From NCBI RefSeq assembly GCF_913055755.1, contig NZ_CAJXKH010000001.1:1-64000 (forward strand): a stretch of 64,000 nt of DNA. The letters are read 5' to 3'. The position numbers were made by a program, and so were the translations under genes. This document shows, in pieces, positions 38,445 through 46,848 of this stretch (the stretch's first letter is position 1; each line of letters starts with the position of its first letter). Below the pieces are notes generated by a model. That model was not told the DNA's origin. It saw only the letters and a list, made by a program, of their open reading frames with translations, and made no database searches. Source of the DNA: an uncultured Microbulbifer sp. (GTDB taxonomy: Bacteria; Pseudomonadota; Gammaproteobacteria; Pseudomonadales; Cellvibrionaceae).

Positions 38445-38479
38445 GGTCGCCGGCCGCGATACTCACCCGACCGGCGACC
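38445..38479 (-). terminator. Hairpin after the 852-residue lipoprotein gene
   Basis: Nine-base arms GGTCGCCGG/CCGGCGACC with a 17-base loop, 10 bases past the stop in the leftward direction. It lacks a T-run. A second imperfect stem (GGCCCGC.../...GCAGGCC) lies at 38402-38425, next to the receptor leader. Probably partial termination or transcript stabilisation between two linked genes. Confidence 0.4.
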
Positions 38480-38489
38480 CGCCCGTGGC

Positions 38490-41048
38490 TTACTGGTAGC
38501 TCACCTTGAAGTTGTCGATCACAACCGGCAGGTCTTCGGTGCCGCTGTCGCAGCGCACCTGCAAGAAGGAATTCGCCGTACCCAGATCACTCTCGATGGT
38601 CACGGTGCCGGTCGGCTGGTCGCCGTCCGCCAGCTGGGACGCGTACTTCTCGATCAGCTTGGAGCTGCCGCCGTGCATGGACTTGCTGGAGCTTGACGTG
38701 TTGTTGTCCACATACACCTGGCACTTGCCGGTCTCCACGGAGGTGTTGGGGTTTTCGACCACGTCAAAGGTGATGACATAGGGCTTGCTCAGGTCCAGGT
38801 CACCGCGGCCACTGGTATCGGTATCCGCAGTGTCGGTGCCCTGCAGCGCATCGCCGATGGAGAAGCGCGCGTTGTGCAGCGCCAGGGTGCCGCCGGCAAC
38901 TTCAATGCGGGAGCTGCCACTGGTCACGTAGAACATGGGCTTGCTGGCGTCGCCGGACTGACCGCGGTACTCGGCGGTGAAGAAGTTGGTGTCCTCGGTA
39001 TCCGAGTCTTCTACCAGGCCGATGCCGTTGAAGTTTTCTTCAAACGCTGAAGAGGCATCCGCGCCCGCATAGGCACCCAGCTCACCGATATCCGCCGGCA
39101 GTTCGCCCACCAGCTGCTCCGGCGTCAGGCCCGCAGCAGTGGCGTTGTCGGTCCACACCAGCCAGTCCATATTCGCGTGGAACTCGCTGGAGGAGCCTTC
39201 ACCGATACGCATGCGGCTGCTGGAAGAGCCACCATCGCGGCCGTTACCGGTGAAGCTGCCCACTTCCACACCATCGCGGTAAACCTTGGCGGTGATGTAT
39301 TCATTGCCGGCAGTAGCGGGGTCGTCGACGGTGAAGCTGACCTGATAGATGTGGTAACCATCGGTCATATCCATGTCCACTTCCGCGGTGCTGTCGTCGG
39401 AGAGGAACTTGTCCAGCTGGATCTTGTTGCCATCCGGACGCCAGATAGCTTTGATCCGTGCCGGGCCGCGGGTATCCACGCCGCCGTCACCCAGGTGCGT
39501 TTCGATCTCGAAACCGCGCACGCTGTCCTGGGTGGTGGCGAAAGAGGTATCGATACGGGCGATAAAGGTGAAGTGCTTCGGATAGGTCGCGGCGTCACCG
39601 GGAATCACGTCGTCCAGGTCACCTACCGGCTTGATATCAAAGCCAATGGTATCCAGGGTCATAACGCCGAGATCGCTGGCCTCGAAGTAAGGCAGTTCTT
39701 CCTCGCTGAATGCGAAATTGGACGCGGAGCTGCCGTCGACAACCACGGCGCCCAGGTCACCCGGGTGCATACAACCGTCGTACACATTCCACTGGATCAT
39801 GTTGGTCGCCGACGGATCCACGCTGGTGGTCGGAGAGCAGTTGTCGCCCACCGGTGCTACCGGGGTTGCGGAAGCGAGTTCACTCCACTCGGAAGCGCCA
39901 ACATTGTTCACCGCACGTACCCACACGTTGTAGGCACTGCCGTTTTCCAGTTCGGTCAGGGTGGTGCTGGTCTCGGTAAGGCCTTCAACCAGATCCGCAG
40001 CGGCCACGTCGGTGCCGGTGCTGTAGGCCACGTCGTAGCTGGTTGCGCTTACGGTCGAGGCCCAGCTCACGGCGATCTGTGCATCGGAAGCAAACAGACT
40101 CGGCGCTTCCGGTGCCGCTGGCGCTACCGCCGGCTGGAACACGGTACATTCCGGCAGGTCACCCTGGCCGTCGTCGCTCTGCGGTTCGATCAGCAGATCG
40201 TCGAAGATCACCGAGCTGCCACCTTCCACGCGGAACTGCAGGAAGGAGCTGGCGGTACCAACCTGGCCCGGACGCTGGTCCTTGATCTCGCCGCCCTGTT
40301 CGTAAGTCACATCGCCGGGCACGTTGATCTGCACACGCTTGCCGGGAATCAGGTCGCCCGCGGGCACGTTGAAAATACGCGAGCCCTGGCTGCCACCACC
40401 CCAGATGGAGTTGGCTTCACCGGAGGTGTTGTTGTCCACGTAGACCTGCATGTTGCGGGTACCGGAGGAGTCCTTCACACAGAAGGAGATTCGGTAGGGC
40501 TGGCTCAGATCCAGCTCACCCCAGGTAGAGACATCGTCGGAGGTAGTGGTGTCTTTTTTCGGGTCCTGGTCATCGATATCCAGGCGGGTCTGGCCGACGG
40601 AGAAGCGGCCGGTATTCAGCAGCATGGCGGGGTTGCCGTTGTCGCTGACAAGGCCCATCTGATCCAGCGCAACTTCCGGGCCATCGGCCGGATTGTCGTT
40701 GGCAAAGAAACAGCAGGTGGGATAGTAGAAGGACGGCCAGGTGTCGTTGGCGTCACTGGTGTTCAGCGCCTTGTATTCCTGGCTGAAGAAATACTGGGTG
40801 TCGGCTTCGTCGAAGTTGGCGAAAGAGCCATCGCCAAAGCTTTCGTACAGTGTGGCGCCCTCGCTGCTGCCGCCACTGGAGGAACCGCCACTGGAAGAAC
40901 TGCTGCCACCGGTCGCGGGCGGCGGCGTGTTGACCACGTCCCCTTCCAGATTGGCATCACTACCACCACCGCCGCCACAGGCGGTCAGGGTCCCCATAAT
41001 ACAGAGCGCTAGCGCGGACTGAGTCCAGCGTAAAGGTTTCATGCTCAC
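38490..41048 (-). CDS. Multidomain surface lipoprotein with duplicated accessory modules, probable pectin-binding
   Basis: An 852-residue lipoprotein (lipobox GTLTACGG, Cys24) with a short Ser/Gly linker (~40-62). Module A (~63-290) and module B (~663-852) are related and share the pattern RFSVG/RFSIG, DLSQPY/DLSKPY, QVYVDNNTS, a Ser/Gly-rich patch, and a final FLQFR/FLQVR with a FDD/IDN ending. Between them are a fibronectin type III domain (~310-400) and a concanavalin-like domain (~405-640, MIQWNVYDGCMHPGDLG to MDWLVWTDNA). The same module forms the C-terminus of the PL1 lyase encoded upstream. I see no catalytic signature of a known lyase or hydrolase. Roles as a glycan-binding surface protein working with the receptor, or as an unrecognised lyase, are both possible. 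Confidence 0.8.
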   Translation of the reverse strand: MSMKPLRWTQSALALCIMGTLTACGGGGGSDANLEGDVVNTPPPATGGSSSSSGGSSSGGSSEGATLYESFGDGSFANFDEADTQYFFSQEYKALNTSDANDTWPSFYYPTCCFFANDNPADGPEVALDQMGLVSDNGNPAMLLNTGRFSVGQTRLDIDDQDPKKDTTTSDDVSTWGELDLSQPYRISFCVKDSSGTRNMQVYVDNNTSGEANSIWGGGSQGSRIFNVPAGDLIPGKRVQINVPGDVTYEQGGEIKDQRPGQVGTASSFLQFRVEGGSSVIFDDLLIEPQSDDGQGDLPECTVFQPAVAPAAPEAPSLFASDAQIAVSWASTVSATSYDVAYSTGTDVAAADLVEGLTETSTTLTELENGSAYNVWVRAVNNVGASEWSELASATPVAPVGDNCSPTTSVDPSATNMIQWNVYDGCMHPGDLGAVVVDGSSASNFAFSEEELPYFEASDLGVMTLDTIGFDIKPVGDLDDVIPGDAATYPKHFTFIARIDTSFATTQDSVRGFEIETHLGDGGVDTRGPARIKAIWRPDGNKIQLDKFLSDDSTAEVDMDMTDGYHIYQVSFTVDDPATAGNEYITAKVYRDGVEVGSFTGNGRDGGSSSSRMRIGEGSSSEFHANMDWLVWTDNATAAGLTPEQLVGELPADIGELGAYAGADASSAFEENFNGIGLVEDSDTEDTNFFTAEYRGQSGDASKPMFYVTSGSSRIEVAGGTLALHNARFSIGDALQGTDTADTDTSGRGDLDLSKPYVITFDVVENPNTSVETGKCQVYVDNNTSSSSKSMHGGSSKLIEKYASQLADGDQPTGTVTIESDLGTANSFLQVRCDSGTEDLPVVIDNFKVSYQ

Positions 41049-41535
41049 CCCTTTCTCTCATTGTCGATCGTTATTCTTATGAGCCTGGATACCACTGAGG
41101 CCCAGCTTGTAATACTTATTGGTTTGGCAGTCTAACCAAATTGGTTAGGCATATACAACCGTTTCTCGCAACTGGCCTGGAAGTTATTTGTGACCGACGT
41201 ACCAGTGTAGAAATTCGCGACACAAGAGCACAATAATTGGGCGAAACAGGGGTTTTTGTAGCAAAACTACACGACTGTGTGCAGCGCGACGGAGACAGGT
41301 GCCCCTCCCCGTGGCGTAAAAATGATCACAAACCGGCCAGACCACATTGACCCGGAATGGCCAACCGAGCGCAAAGCGAACGGCTGCAGGTGATCGAAGC
41401 GGGTCAAAAGCGGGAACAGGAAGACAAGACAGATGAAAGACTGGCCATCAATGCAGGACGCAGTGAACAGGCCAATCTTCACCGCACCGCTACCAATAGG
41501 TGCTGGCAGCGGGCGGGAATAACAACCACAGACCC
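41049..41535. promoter_or_regulatory. Regulatory gap upstream of the lipoprotein-receptor pair
   Basis: About 490 bases without a credible gene. Two signals stand out. At 41119-41148 TTGGTT and AACCAA hexamers recur, including the palindrome CTAACCAA-A-TTGGTTAG at 41132-41148. At 41257-41271 lies TGTAGCAAAACTACA, resembling HexR-type operators. The promoter for the leftward 41048 gene should lie between these and its start. Confidence 0.5.
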
Positions 41536-43332
41536 TTATTCAACGGCCTCGATAAGCACGTCGTCCACCACCACGGTGGCGCTGCTCTCGGTGCGCAGGG
41601 TTACAAAAGAGCTGTCACTGGCGGTGAGGCCGGTCACGGTGTAACTCTGCCCCTCTACCAGCTCGCTGAGCAGTATCTGGTGGAACTTGGAAGCGCCGCC
41701 CCAGATGGAATTGCTGCTGGAGGCGGTGTTGTTGTCCACGTAGATCTGGAAGTACTTACCGGTGTCGCCGCCGACACTCACCACCTTGAACGAGATCTGC
41801 CAGGGCACACTCAGGTCGAACACGCCGGTCGTCGCACTGTCGCTGCCGCTGGTGTTGACCGCCGGCGTGCTGTTGCCGATGGAGACGCGGCTGCCGGTAA
41901 GACTGAGGGCGCCGGTCTGGATTTCCGCGGTGCCGGTTACCCGGTGATACATGGGTGTGCCATCGCCGGGAGCGCCAGACAAGTCACGGTAGGCGTTGGT
42001 GAAAAAGGTACCGGTATCGGTGGCAAAGTTTTCTCCGTAGGGCAGCGCCACGTCTTCCACAGTCGGTTCCTCTTCCACCGGCACCTCACCTTCCGGCGTT
42101 ACCGGGTCGGGAATGTCCAGGCTGGACTGATCCAGCTTGCCCACACCGGCGTTGGCAATCACGTAATCTTTCAGACCGTCGGTGGCATCCAGAGTGTAGC
42201 TGTAGGGCACCTGGTAGGTCGAAGTGGATTCGCCATCCTGGGCGGTAATATCGGTACCGCCACCACTGGTCCAGGTAACGCCACTGCCGAACACGTTGCC
42301 GTTCAGGTTCCAGTAGCCGATCACGTCGGAATAAAACGACACTACCGGGTTCTGAGTGTTTTCGAACAGATTGTGCTCGATCAGCATCTCGGCGCCGGCG
42401 CGGGAGTTGATCGCGGTGGAATTGATCTGGTTGTAGTAATTGTTGTACACGTGGCCCTTGCCATGGCGGTACAGGGGTACGCGGGATTCCAGATTTTCGA
42501 AACGGTTGTGGTGGAAAGTTACCAGCCGGTCGGTATCCGGATTGGTATCGTTTTCCGTGTGGCCGTGCAGTGAAGTTTTCCAGGCATCGTGCAGATAGTT
42601 ATAGGACAGCGTGATATAGCGTGCGCCGCTCTTGGAATCGATCAGGCCATCGTAATAATTCTTGTCTACTGCCAGGGAGTTGTAGATCTCGCAGTGGTCG
42701 ATCCAGATATGGCTGGTGGTGGAGCCGTCGTCATCGCCCTCGATACTGATATTGTCCTTCTCCTGCCCCGGCCAGGCTTCGTGGAACAGGATATTCTGCA
42801 CAATGATATTGTTGGCGCGACGAATGTTCAGGCCAATACCGTCAAACTCGCCGTTTTCGCCCACGCCGATCAGTGACACGTTATCCATATCCTTGATCTG
42901 GATATCGGTACCGGTTCCGGTGTTGAAATCGGTAATGGTGCCATCGATGTAGAGGGTGATTGGCTGGCTCGCGTCTTTGGCCTCGTCCAGCTTGTCCTGC
43001 AGGTCGGCGCCGTTATTAACGGTATATACCAGGCCTCCGGCGCCGCCGGTCAGGTTATAGCTGTAGCCGGCGAAGCCGCCGTCGATACTTTCGTTGCCCC
43101 CGGAGGAGGATCCGGAGCTGCTGGAAGAGCCCGATGAACTTGACGAGCTGCTGGACGAACCGCCTCCAGATGAAGAGGAACTCGACGAGCTACTGGAACT
43201 GCTGGAACTGCTTGAGGAGCTGGATGAACTGCTGCCGGAGCCGCCGTTATCGCCACCACCGCCACCACCGCCGCATGCGGTGATGCCGGCACATAGCGCC
43301 AGGGTAAGCAGGAATTGCAATGAATTACGCAT
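41536..43332 (-). CDS. Pectate lyase, PL1 family, lipoprotein with C-terminal accessory module
   Basis: A 598-residue lyase. Lipobox GITACGGGG, then a long polyserine linker (~31-80), then a PL1 parallel beta-helix (~85-385): GGLVYTVNNGADLQDKL, the calcium-site motif HIWIDHCEIYNS, YDGLIDSKSGARYITLSYN and the catalytic Arg region ESRVPLYRHGKGHVYNNYY. It cleaves polygalacturonate with calcium. Residues ~430-598 are the same accessory module found twice in the neighbouring lipoprotein (ISFKVV, FQIYVDNNTASSSNSIWGG, TLRTESSATVVVDD). A strong hairpin lies only about 18 bases before the ATG, so there is no room for a promoter in between; transcription probably reads through from upstream or starts inside the CE8 gene. 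Confidence 0.95.
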   Translation of the reverse strand: MRNSLQFLLTLALCAGITACGGGGGGGDNGGSGSSSSSSSSSSSSSSSSSSSSSSGGGSSSSSSSSSGSSSSSGSSSGGNESIDGGFAGYSYNLTGGAGGLVYTVNNGADLQDKLDEAKDASQPITLYIDGTITDFNTGTGTDIQIKDMDNVSLIGVGENGEFDGIGLNIRRANNIIVQNILFHEAWPGQEKDNISIEGDDDGSTTSHIWIDHCEIYNSLAVDKNYYDGLIDSKSGARYITLSYNYLHDAWKTSLHGHTENDTNPDTDRLVTFHHNRFENLESRVPLYRHGKGHVYNNYYNQINSTAINSRAGAEMLIEHNLFENTQNPVVSFYSDVIGYWNLNGNVFGSGVTWTSGGGTDITAQDGESTSTYQVPYSYTLDATDGLKDYVIANAGVGKLDQSSLDIPDPVTPEGEVPVEEEPTVEDVALPYGENFATDTGTFFTNAYRDLSGAPGDGTPMYHRVTGTAEIQTGALSLTGSRVSIGNSTPAVNTSGSDSATTGVFDLSVPWQISFKVVSVGGDTGKYFQIYVDNNTASSSNSIWGGASKFHQILLSELVEGQSYTVTGLTASDSSFVTLRTESSATVVVDDVLIEAVE

Positions 43333-43350
43333 GGGTATTTCTCACAAGTG

Positions 43351-43384
43351 AAAAGCCCCGCGGCAGGACCGCGGGGCTTTTTTG
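43351..43384 (-). terminator. Bidirectional terminator or attenuator between CE8 and PL1 genes
   Basis: Nine-base perfect arms GCCCCGCGG/CCGCGGGGC with a five-base loop and A/T runs on both sides. It starts two bases past the CE8 stop and ends about 18 bases before the PL1 start, so it may control how much transcript reaches PL1. Confidence 0.85.
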
Positions 43385-43385
43385 T

Positions 43386-46300
43386 TTACTGAGTCAATTG
43401 AATATCTTCGAAAGTGAAGTTCTGATTGTCGTTGTAAGGTGCAGCAAACAGTCCCACTTTTATGCTGTCAGGCAGGCCGGTAAACGTGTTGGCCCCCAGC
43501 TCGGTGTAACTGACACCACCATCGGTTGAGACAGATGCGTAGTACGCCTGCCCCTGGCGCTCCAGCTTGAAGTACAGGCTGTCACCGGCAACCACGGCAT
43601 CACCGCTGGCTTTGCCCCAACCTCCGGCGGCTTCGCGCACGTGGCCGTACTGGGTCACCCACTCGCTGCCGGACATGTGCATGCCCACATGTGCCAGTGG
43701 TGAGGTGGTGCCTGCGGTTGCATCGCACTCACACATCATCAGGCCAACCGGGAACTGGTTCGCCGCATAGTTTTCACCGACACTTTTCAGCTTGGCGGTC
43801 AGGATGAAGTCACCGGTTACCTGCTGGGATACCAGGTAGAACGACTGCGCCATGGTTTCGAATTTGCCATCGCTGGCGGTGAAGGTGACGCTGTTGTCGG
43901 TCTGCTCGCTGATGCTGCCGCTCGCCACGGTGGCGGAAGACTGGCTGCTGTCGCCCACCAGCAGGCCGTTGCCACTCCAGGTTTCACTGGGGCCACTGGC
44001 AACGACACAATCGTCATCACTGGTATCTTCCGGATAGGGATCCCAGCCTTCACCGCTGTTCCAGCCGGCAAAAATCTGCGCGCGCGAGCAGAAGCGGGTT
44101 GCCACTTCTTCCGCACTCAACTGGTAACAGGTGCCATCGTTGCTACAGCGGTTGCTGAGGTCCAACGGATTACCTGCGAGATCGGTGCTGCCGTATTCGC
44201 GCCAGCCAGAATCCGCGCTCGCGGTAGACGGGTTGGGGATCGGGTCCGGACGCCAGCCGATATCGGCCACATGGGTATCCATGGCTGTGTTGATGAACGC
44301 AATATTGTCGAAGTAGCTGCTGCTGCCGCCACTGCGCGCGAGGTAGGTAGTCCCCGGTTCGATGGTGACACCGGTGGGGCCAGCCCCGTGGGTCAATTTT
44401 GAGTTCAGGAATACAAAGCCCGGCACGGATTCAGTCGGGTTGCGCGCCTGCAGGATGTAGCCGCCACCGCTGGTCGCTTCGCTACTCTTGGAGTCGCCCA
44501 ATGAACGGATCTCGGACTCCTCGAATACGGTAGCGGTGCTGTATCCCCAGATAAAGTCCACGTTACCGGCCACTAGCGTGTTGTAGAACCAGTTATAGCC
44601 CTTCAGCAAGAGGGTATCCTGCTCGGAGATAAAGCTGGCATCGCGTGCGATCAGACGACCTTCACTGTTGAAGTAGATGGTCTCCGCCTGATCACCGGCA
44701 CCGGTGCGCTGATGGGTGTTTTCGATGGTGAGATCTGTCAGGGTGATCATGTCACCGCCCTTCACCAGGAACAGGCTGCGTCCCTCACTGCCACCGTTCA
44801 GGCCGTCGTAGTTCTCGTAGTGAATTCGGGTCTGATCGGCGCCGGCACCCTTGATGGTGAGATTGTTTTTACCGCTCAGGTACAGCATCTCACGATAGTC
44901 ACCGGCGTTAATGGTAATGGTGGCGGGATCATCCGCTGCAACATTCTCCATCACATGGTTGAGGGCGCCCTGCACGGTGCGGAAATCACCGGCACCATCG
45001 TCATCCACGGTTACGTCTGCGCCACTGGGCAGTGCTGCGCGGGTGGTGAAGGTCCATGCCGCGTCCTTACCAAGACCCACAAAATCGCTGCCATTCAGCT
45101 TCGCGCCCTGTACCAGATCGGAGCTGATCGCGACGAAGTATTCCACTCCCGGCTGCAACACATCGGTGTGCGGGGAAACGGTGAGGGTATTGCCGTCGAT
45201 GCTGAACGGTGTTGCGTTCAGGGTGCGGGTCTGCGCCTGGCCGTTGTAACCGAGGGTGTCGGTTTCACCCGCTGCGCGGATGGCGTCGACTTCTGTGTTG
45301 TCATCGGCGCGGAAGATACGCACAGAGCCAACTTCTGCATTCAATGTCGGTGCGTTATCGAAGGTGATGCTAAGGCGGGTGTCTTCGTATTCGCCGGTAG
45401 CGCCGGGCAGTGGAGTAACCAGGCTGCTGATATCGCCATAGGTTGCGGTGGGCATGGCAAAGGCCTTCGCCACCTCCACGTTGATACTGCGCTGCAGGCT
45501 GCTGTCGGATCCGCTGATAAAAGTAACTTCCGCGCTGCCTTCCGCCAGCGGTGACAGTTTCACCAGGTTACCGGATACTTCCGCAGACACCACACTGTCA
45601 TCGCTGGAAACCACCTCGAAGGTATCCGCGGTCACACCGTCACTCTGGATTGCGGTGACATTGATTTCCAGCGCCGGATCACCGGCAGTGGCAGTCCAGG
45701 AGGGCTCAGCGTAGTCAATGGTGAGCTGTACTGGCTTCACCGCAGGATCGCCGACTTTTACATAGTCCACTTCAAACGAGCGGTTGTAGGTGAAAAACCC
45801 GATACGACCGGCGGTGGTGTACTTGCTGTCGGCATCGGAGTAGGTGCCCAGCTCTTCACCATCCAGGTACACGGTGATATCGCTGCCCACTATGTCGTAA
45901 CGGACGGTATACCAGCTGCCATCGGTGGCACCTTGCTCGCCCAGCAGGATCGGCTTTTTCGCCTGCACTTCGCGGCTCACGGATCCGGTCGCACCGGCGT
46001 CTTCGGTGGCGGCATAGCCCGCTTCCACCTGGGTGGACTCGCTGCTGTTCTGCATATTGAGGCCGCCGAAATACCATTGCAGCGGCCCCTGGTAGCGGCC
46101 GATGCCGTACAGGTATTTATTGCCGGTATTGCCGTTCTGGCGCGGCCGGATGCGGTATTCCACAAAATAGTCTGCGGGCACGCTGCCGAAGACCGCTTCC
46201 TTCACCAGGATCAGCTCCCCCTCACGCAGGTTTTCACCGCGGGTACCGGCGGTGAAGCGCAGGGACTTGCCCTTATCGCCTTCATCGAGGATATCGAAAA

Positions 46301-46607
46301 CACCTGGATCAGCGAGTCCATAGCCGTCGATCACCGCATCCCAGCTGCTGGCGAATTCCCCATCTTCAAAGTCATCGCAGAAATAGAACCCGGAATCCGG
46401 GCAGGTAAATACCGTGGGCTCCGGATCAGGTTCCGGCTCCGGCTCCGGCTCAGGTTCTGGTGGTGGATCAATGGTTACCAATTCCTCGTCCGGCATTGGG
46501 TTTAGCTGGGTGAGTTCTCTCTTCGAGCTATCATCACTACAGCCAGCCAGCAGGCTGCCGAGCAATGCGGCTATCGCCACTCTCGTATAGGTGCCGTGTA
46601 CTCGCAT
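43386..46607 (-). CDS. Pectin methylesterase (CE8), multidomain lipoprotein
   Basis: A 1073-residue protein. Lipobox LLAGCSDD is followed by an acidic Pro-Glu repeat (PEPEPEPEPEPDPEP). Then come a concanavalin-like domain (~75-300), a bacterial Ig-like domain (~305-390), a second Ig-like domain (~400-520), the CE8 beta-helix (~525-830) and a C-terminal concanavalin-like domain (~890-1073). CE8 motifs are DDGAGDFRTVQGAL, SEQDTLLLKG with the Gln-Asp pair and GNVDFIWG with the nucleophile Asp. The usual LGRPW is YLARSGG, keeping the Arg but losing the Trp. It removes methyl esters from homogalacturonan so pectate lyases can cut. A 240-base gap separates it from the fusion gene upstream. Confidence 0.94.
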   Translation of the reverse strand: MRVHGTYTRVAIAALLGSLLAGCSDDSSKRELTQLNPMPDEELVTIDPPPEPEPEPEPEPDPEPTVFTCPDSGFYFCDDFEDGEFASSWDAVIDGYGLADPGVFDILDEGDKGKSLRFTAGTRGENLREGELILVKEAVFGSVPADYFVEYRIRPRQNGNTGNKYLYGIGRYQGPLQWYFGGLNMQNSSESTQVEAGYAATEDAGATGSVSREVQAKKPILLGEQGATDGSWYTVRYDIVGSDITVYLDGEELGTYSDADSKYTTAGRIGFFTYNRSFEVDYVKVGDPAVKPVQLTIDYAEPSWTATAGDPALEINVTAIQSDGVTADTFEVVSSDDSVVSAEVSGNLVKLSPLAEGSAEVTFISGSDSSLQRSINVEVAKAFAMPTATYGDISSLVTPLPGATGEYEDTRLSITFDNAPTLNAEVGSVRIFRADDNTEVDAIRAAGETDTLGYNGQAQTRTLNATPFSIDGNTLTVSPHTDVLQPGVEYFVAISSDLVQGAKLNGSDFVGLGKDAAWTFTTRAALPSGADVTVDDDGAGDFRTVQGALNHVMENVAADDPATITINAGDYREMLYLSGKNNLTIKGAGADQTRIHYENYDGLNGGSEGRSLFLVKGGDMITLTDLTIENTHQRTGAGDQAETIYFNSEGRLIARDASFISEQDTLLLKGYNWFYNTLVAGNVDFIWGYSTATVFEESEIRSLGDSKSSEATSGGGYILQARNPTESVPGFVFLNSKLTHGAGPTGVTIEPGTTYLARSGGSSSYFDNIAFINTAMDTHVADIGWRPDPIPNPSTASADSGWREYGSTDLAGNPLDLSNRCSNDGTCYQLSAEEVATRFCSRAQIFAGWNSGEGWDPYPEDTSDDDCVVASGPSETWSGNGLLVGDSSQSSATVASGSISEQTDNSVTFTASDGKFETMAQSFYLVSQQVTGDFILTAKLKSVGENYAANQFPVGLMMCECDATAGTTSPLAHVGMHMSGSEWVTQYGHVREAAGGWGKASGDAVVAGDSLYFKLERQGQAYYASVSTDGGVSYTELGANTFTGLPDSIKVGLFAAPYNDNQNFTFEDIQLTQ

Positions 46608-46848
46608 GGAATACTCCTGTTTTAGTTATCGGCTTGTTGTTATCCGGCAGCTCTGAAGGCTGCCAGCTCTCTCACTATCTCACCCCAATGGCGCCCGTTG
46701 TCCCCAATTGGCATAGGGTAAGACAAATGATTTTTGCGCTAATAAAACCGGGCTACGCACACTCGCTCATGCAACCCGGATATCGCTTTCTAAAAACTTT
46801 TTCCAATCGGCATATCTACTTCATGCTTAATACCGATCAGAATTGTCT

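Noticed and set aside
39177..41012. Plus-strand frame of 611 codons opposite the lipoprotein
   Set aside because: The minus strand carries the lipobox, fibronectin domain and duplicated modules. The plus frame has only low-complexity Gly/Val/His content.
46424..46462. Short GGCTCC/GGTTCC tandem repeat
   Set aside because: It encodes the Pro-Glu linker of the CE8 protein and needs no separate explanation.
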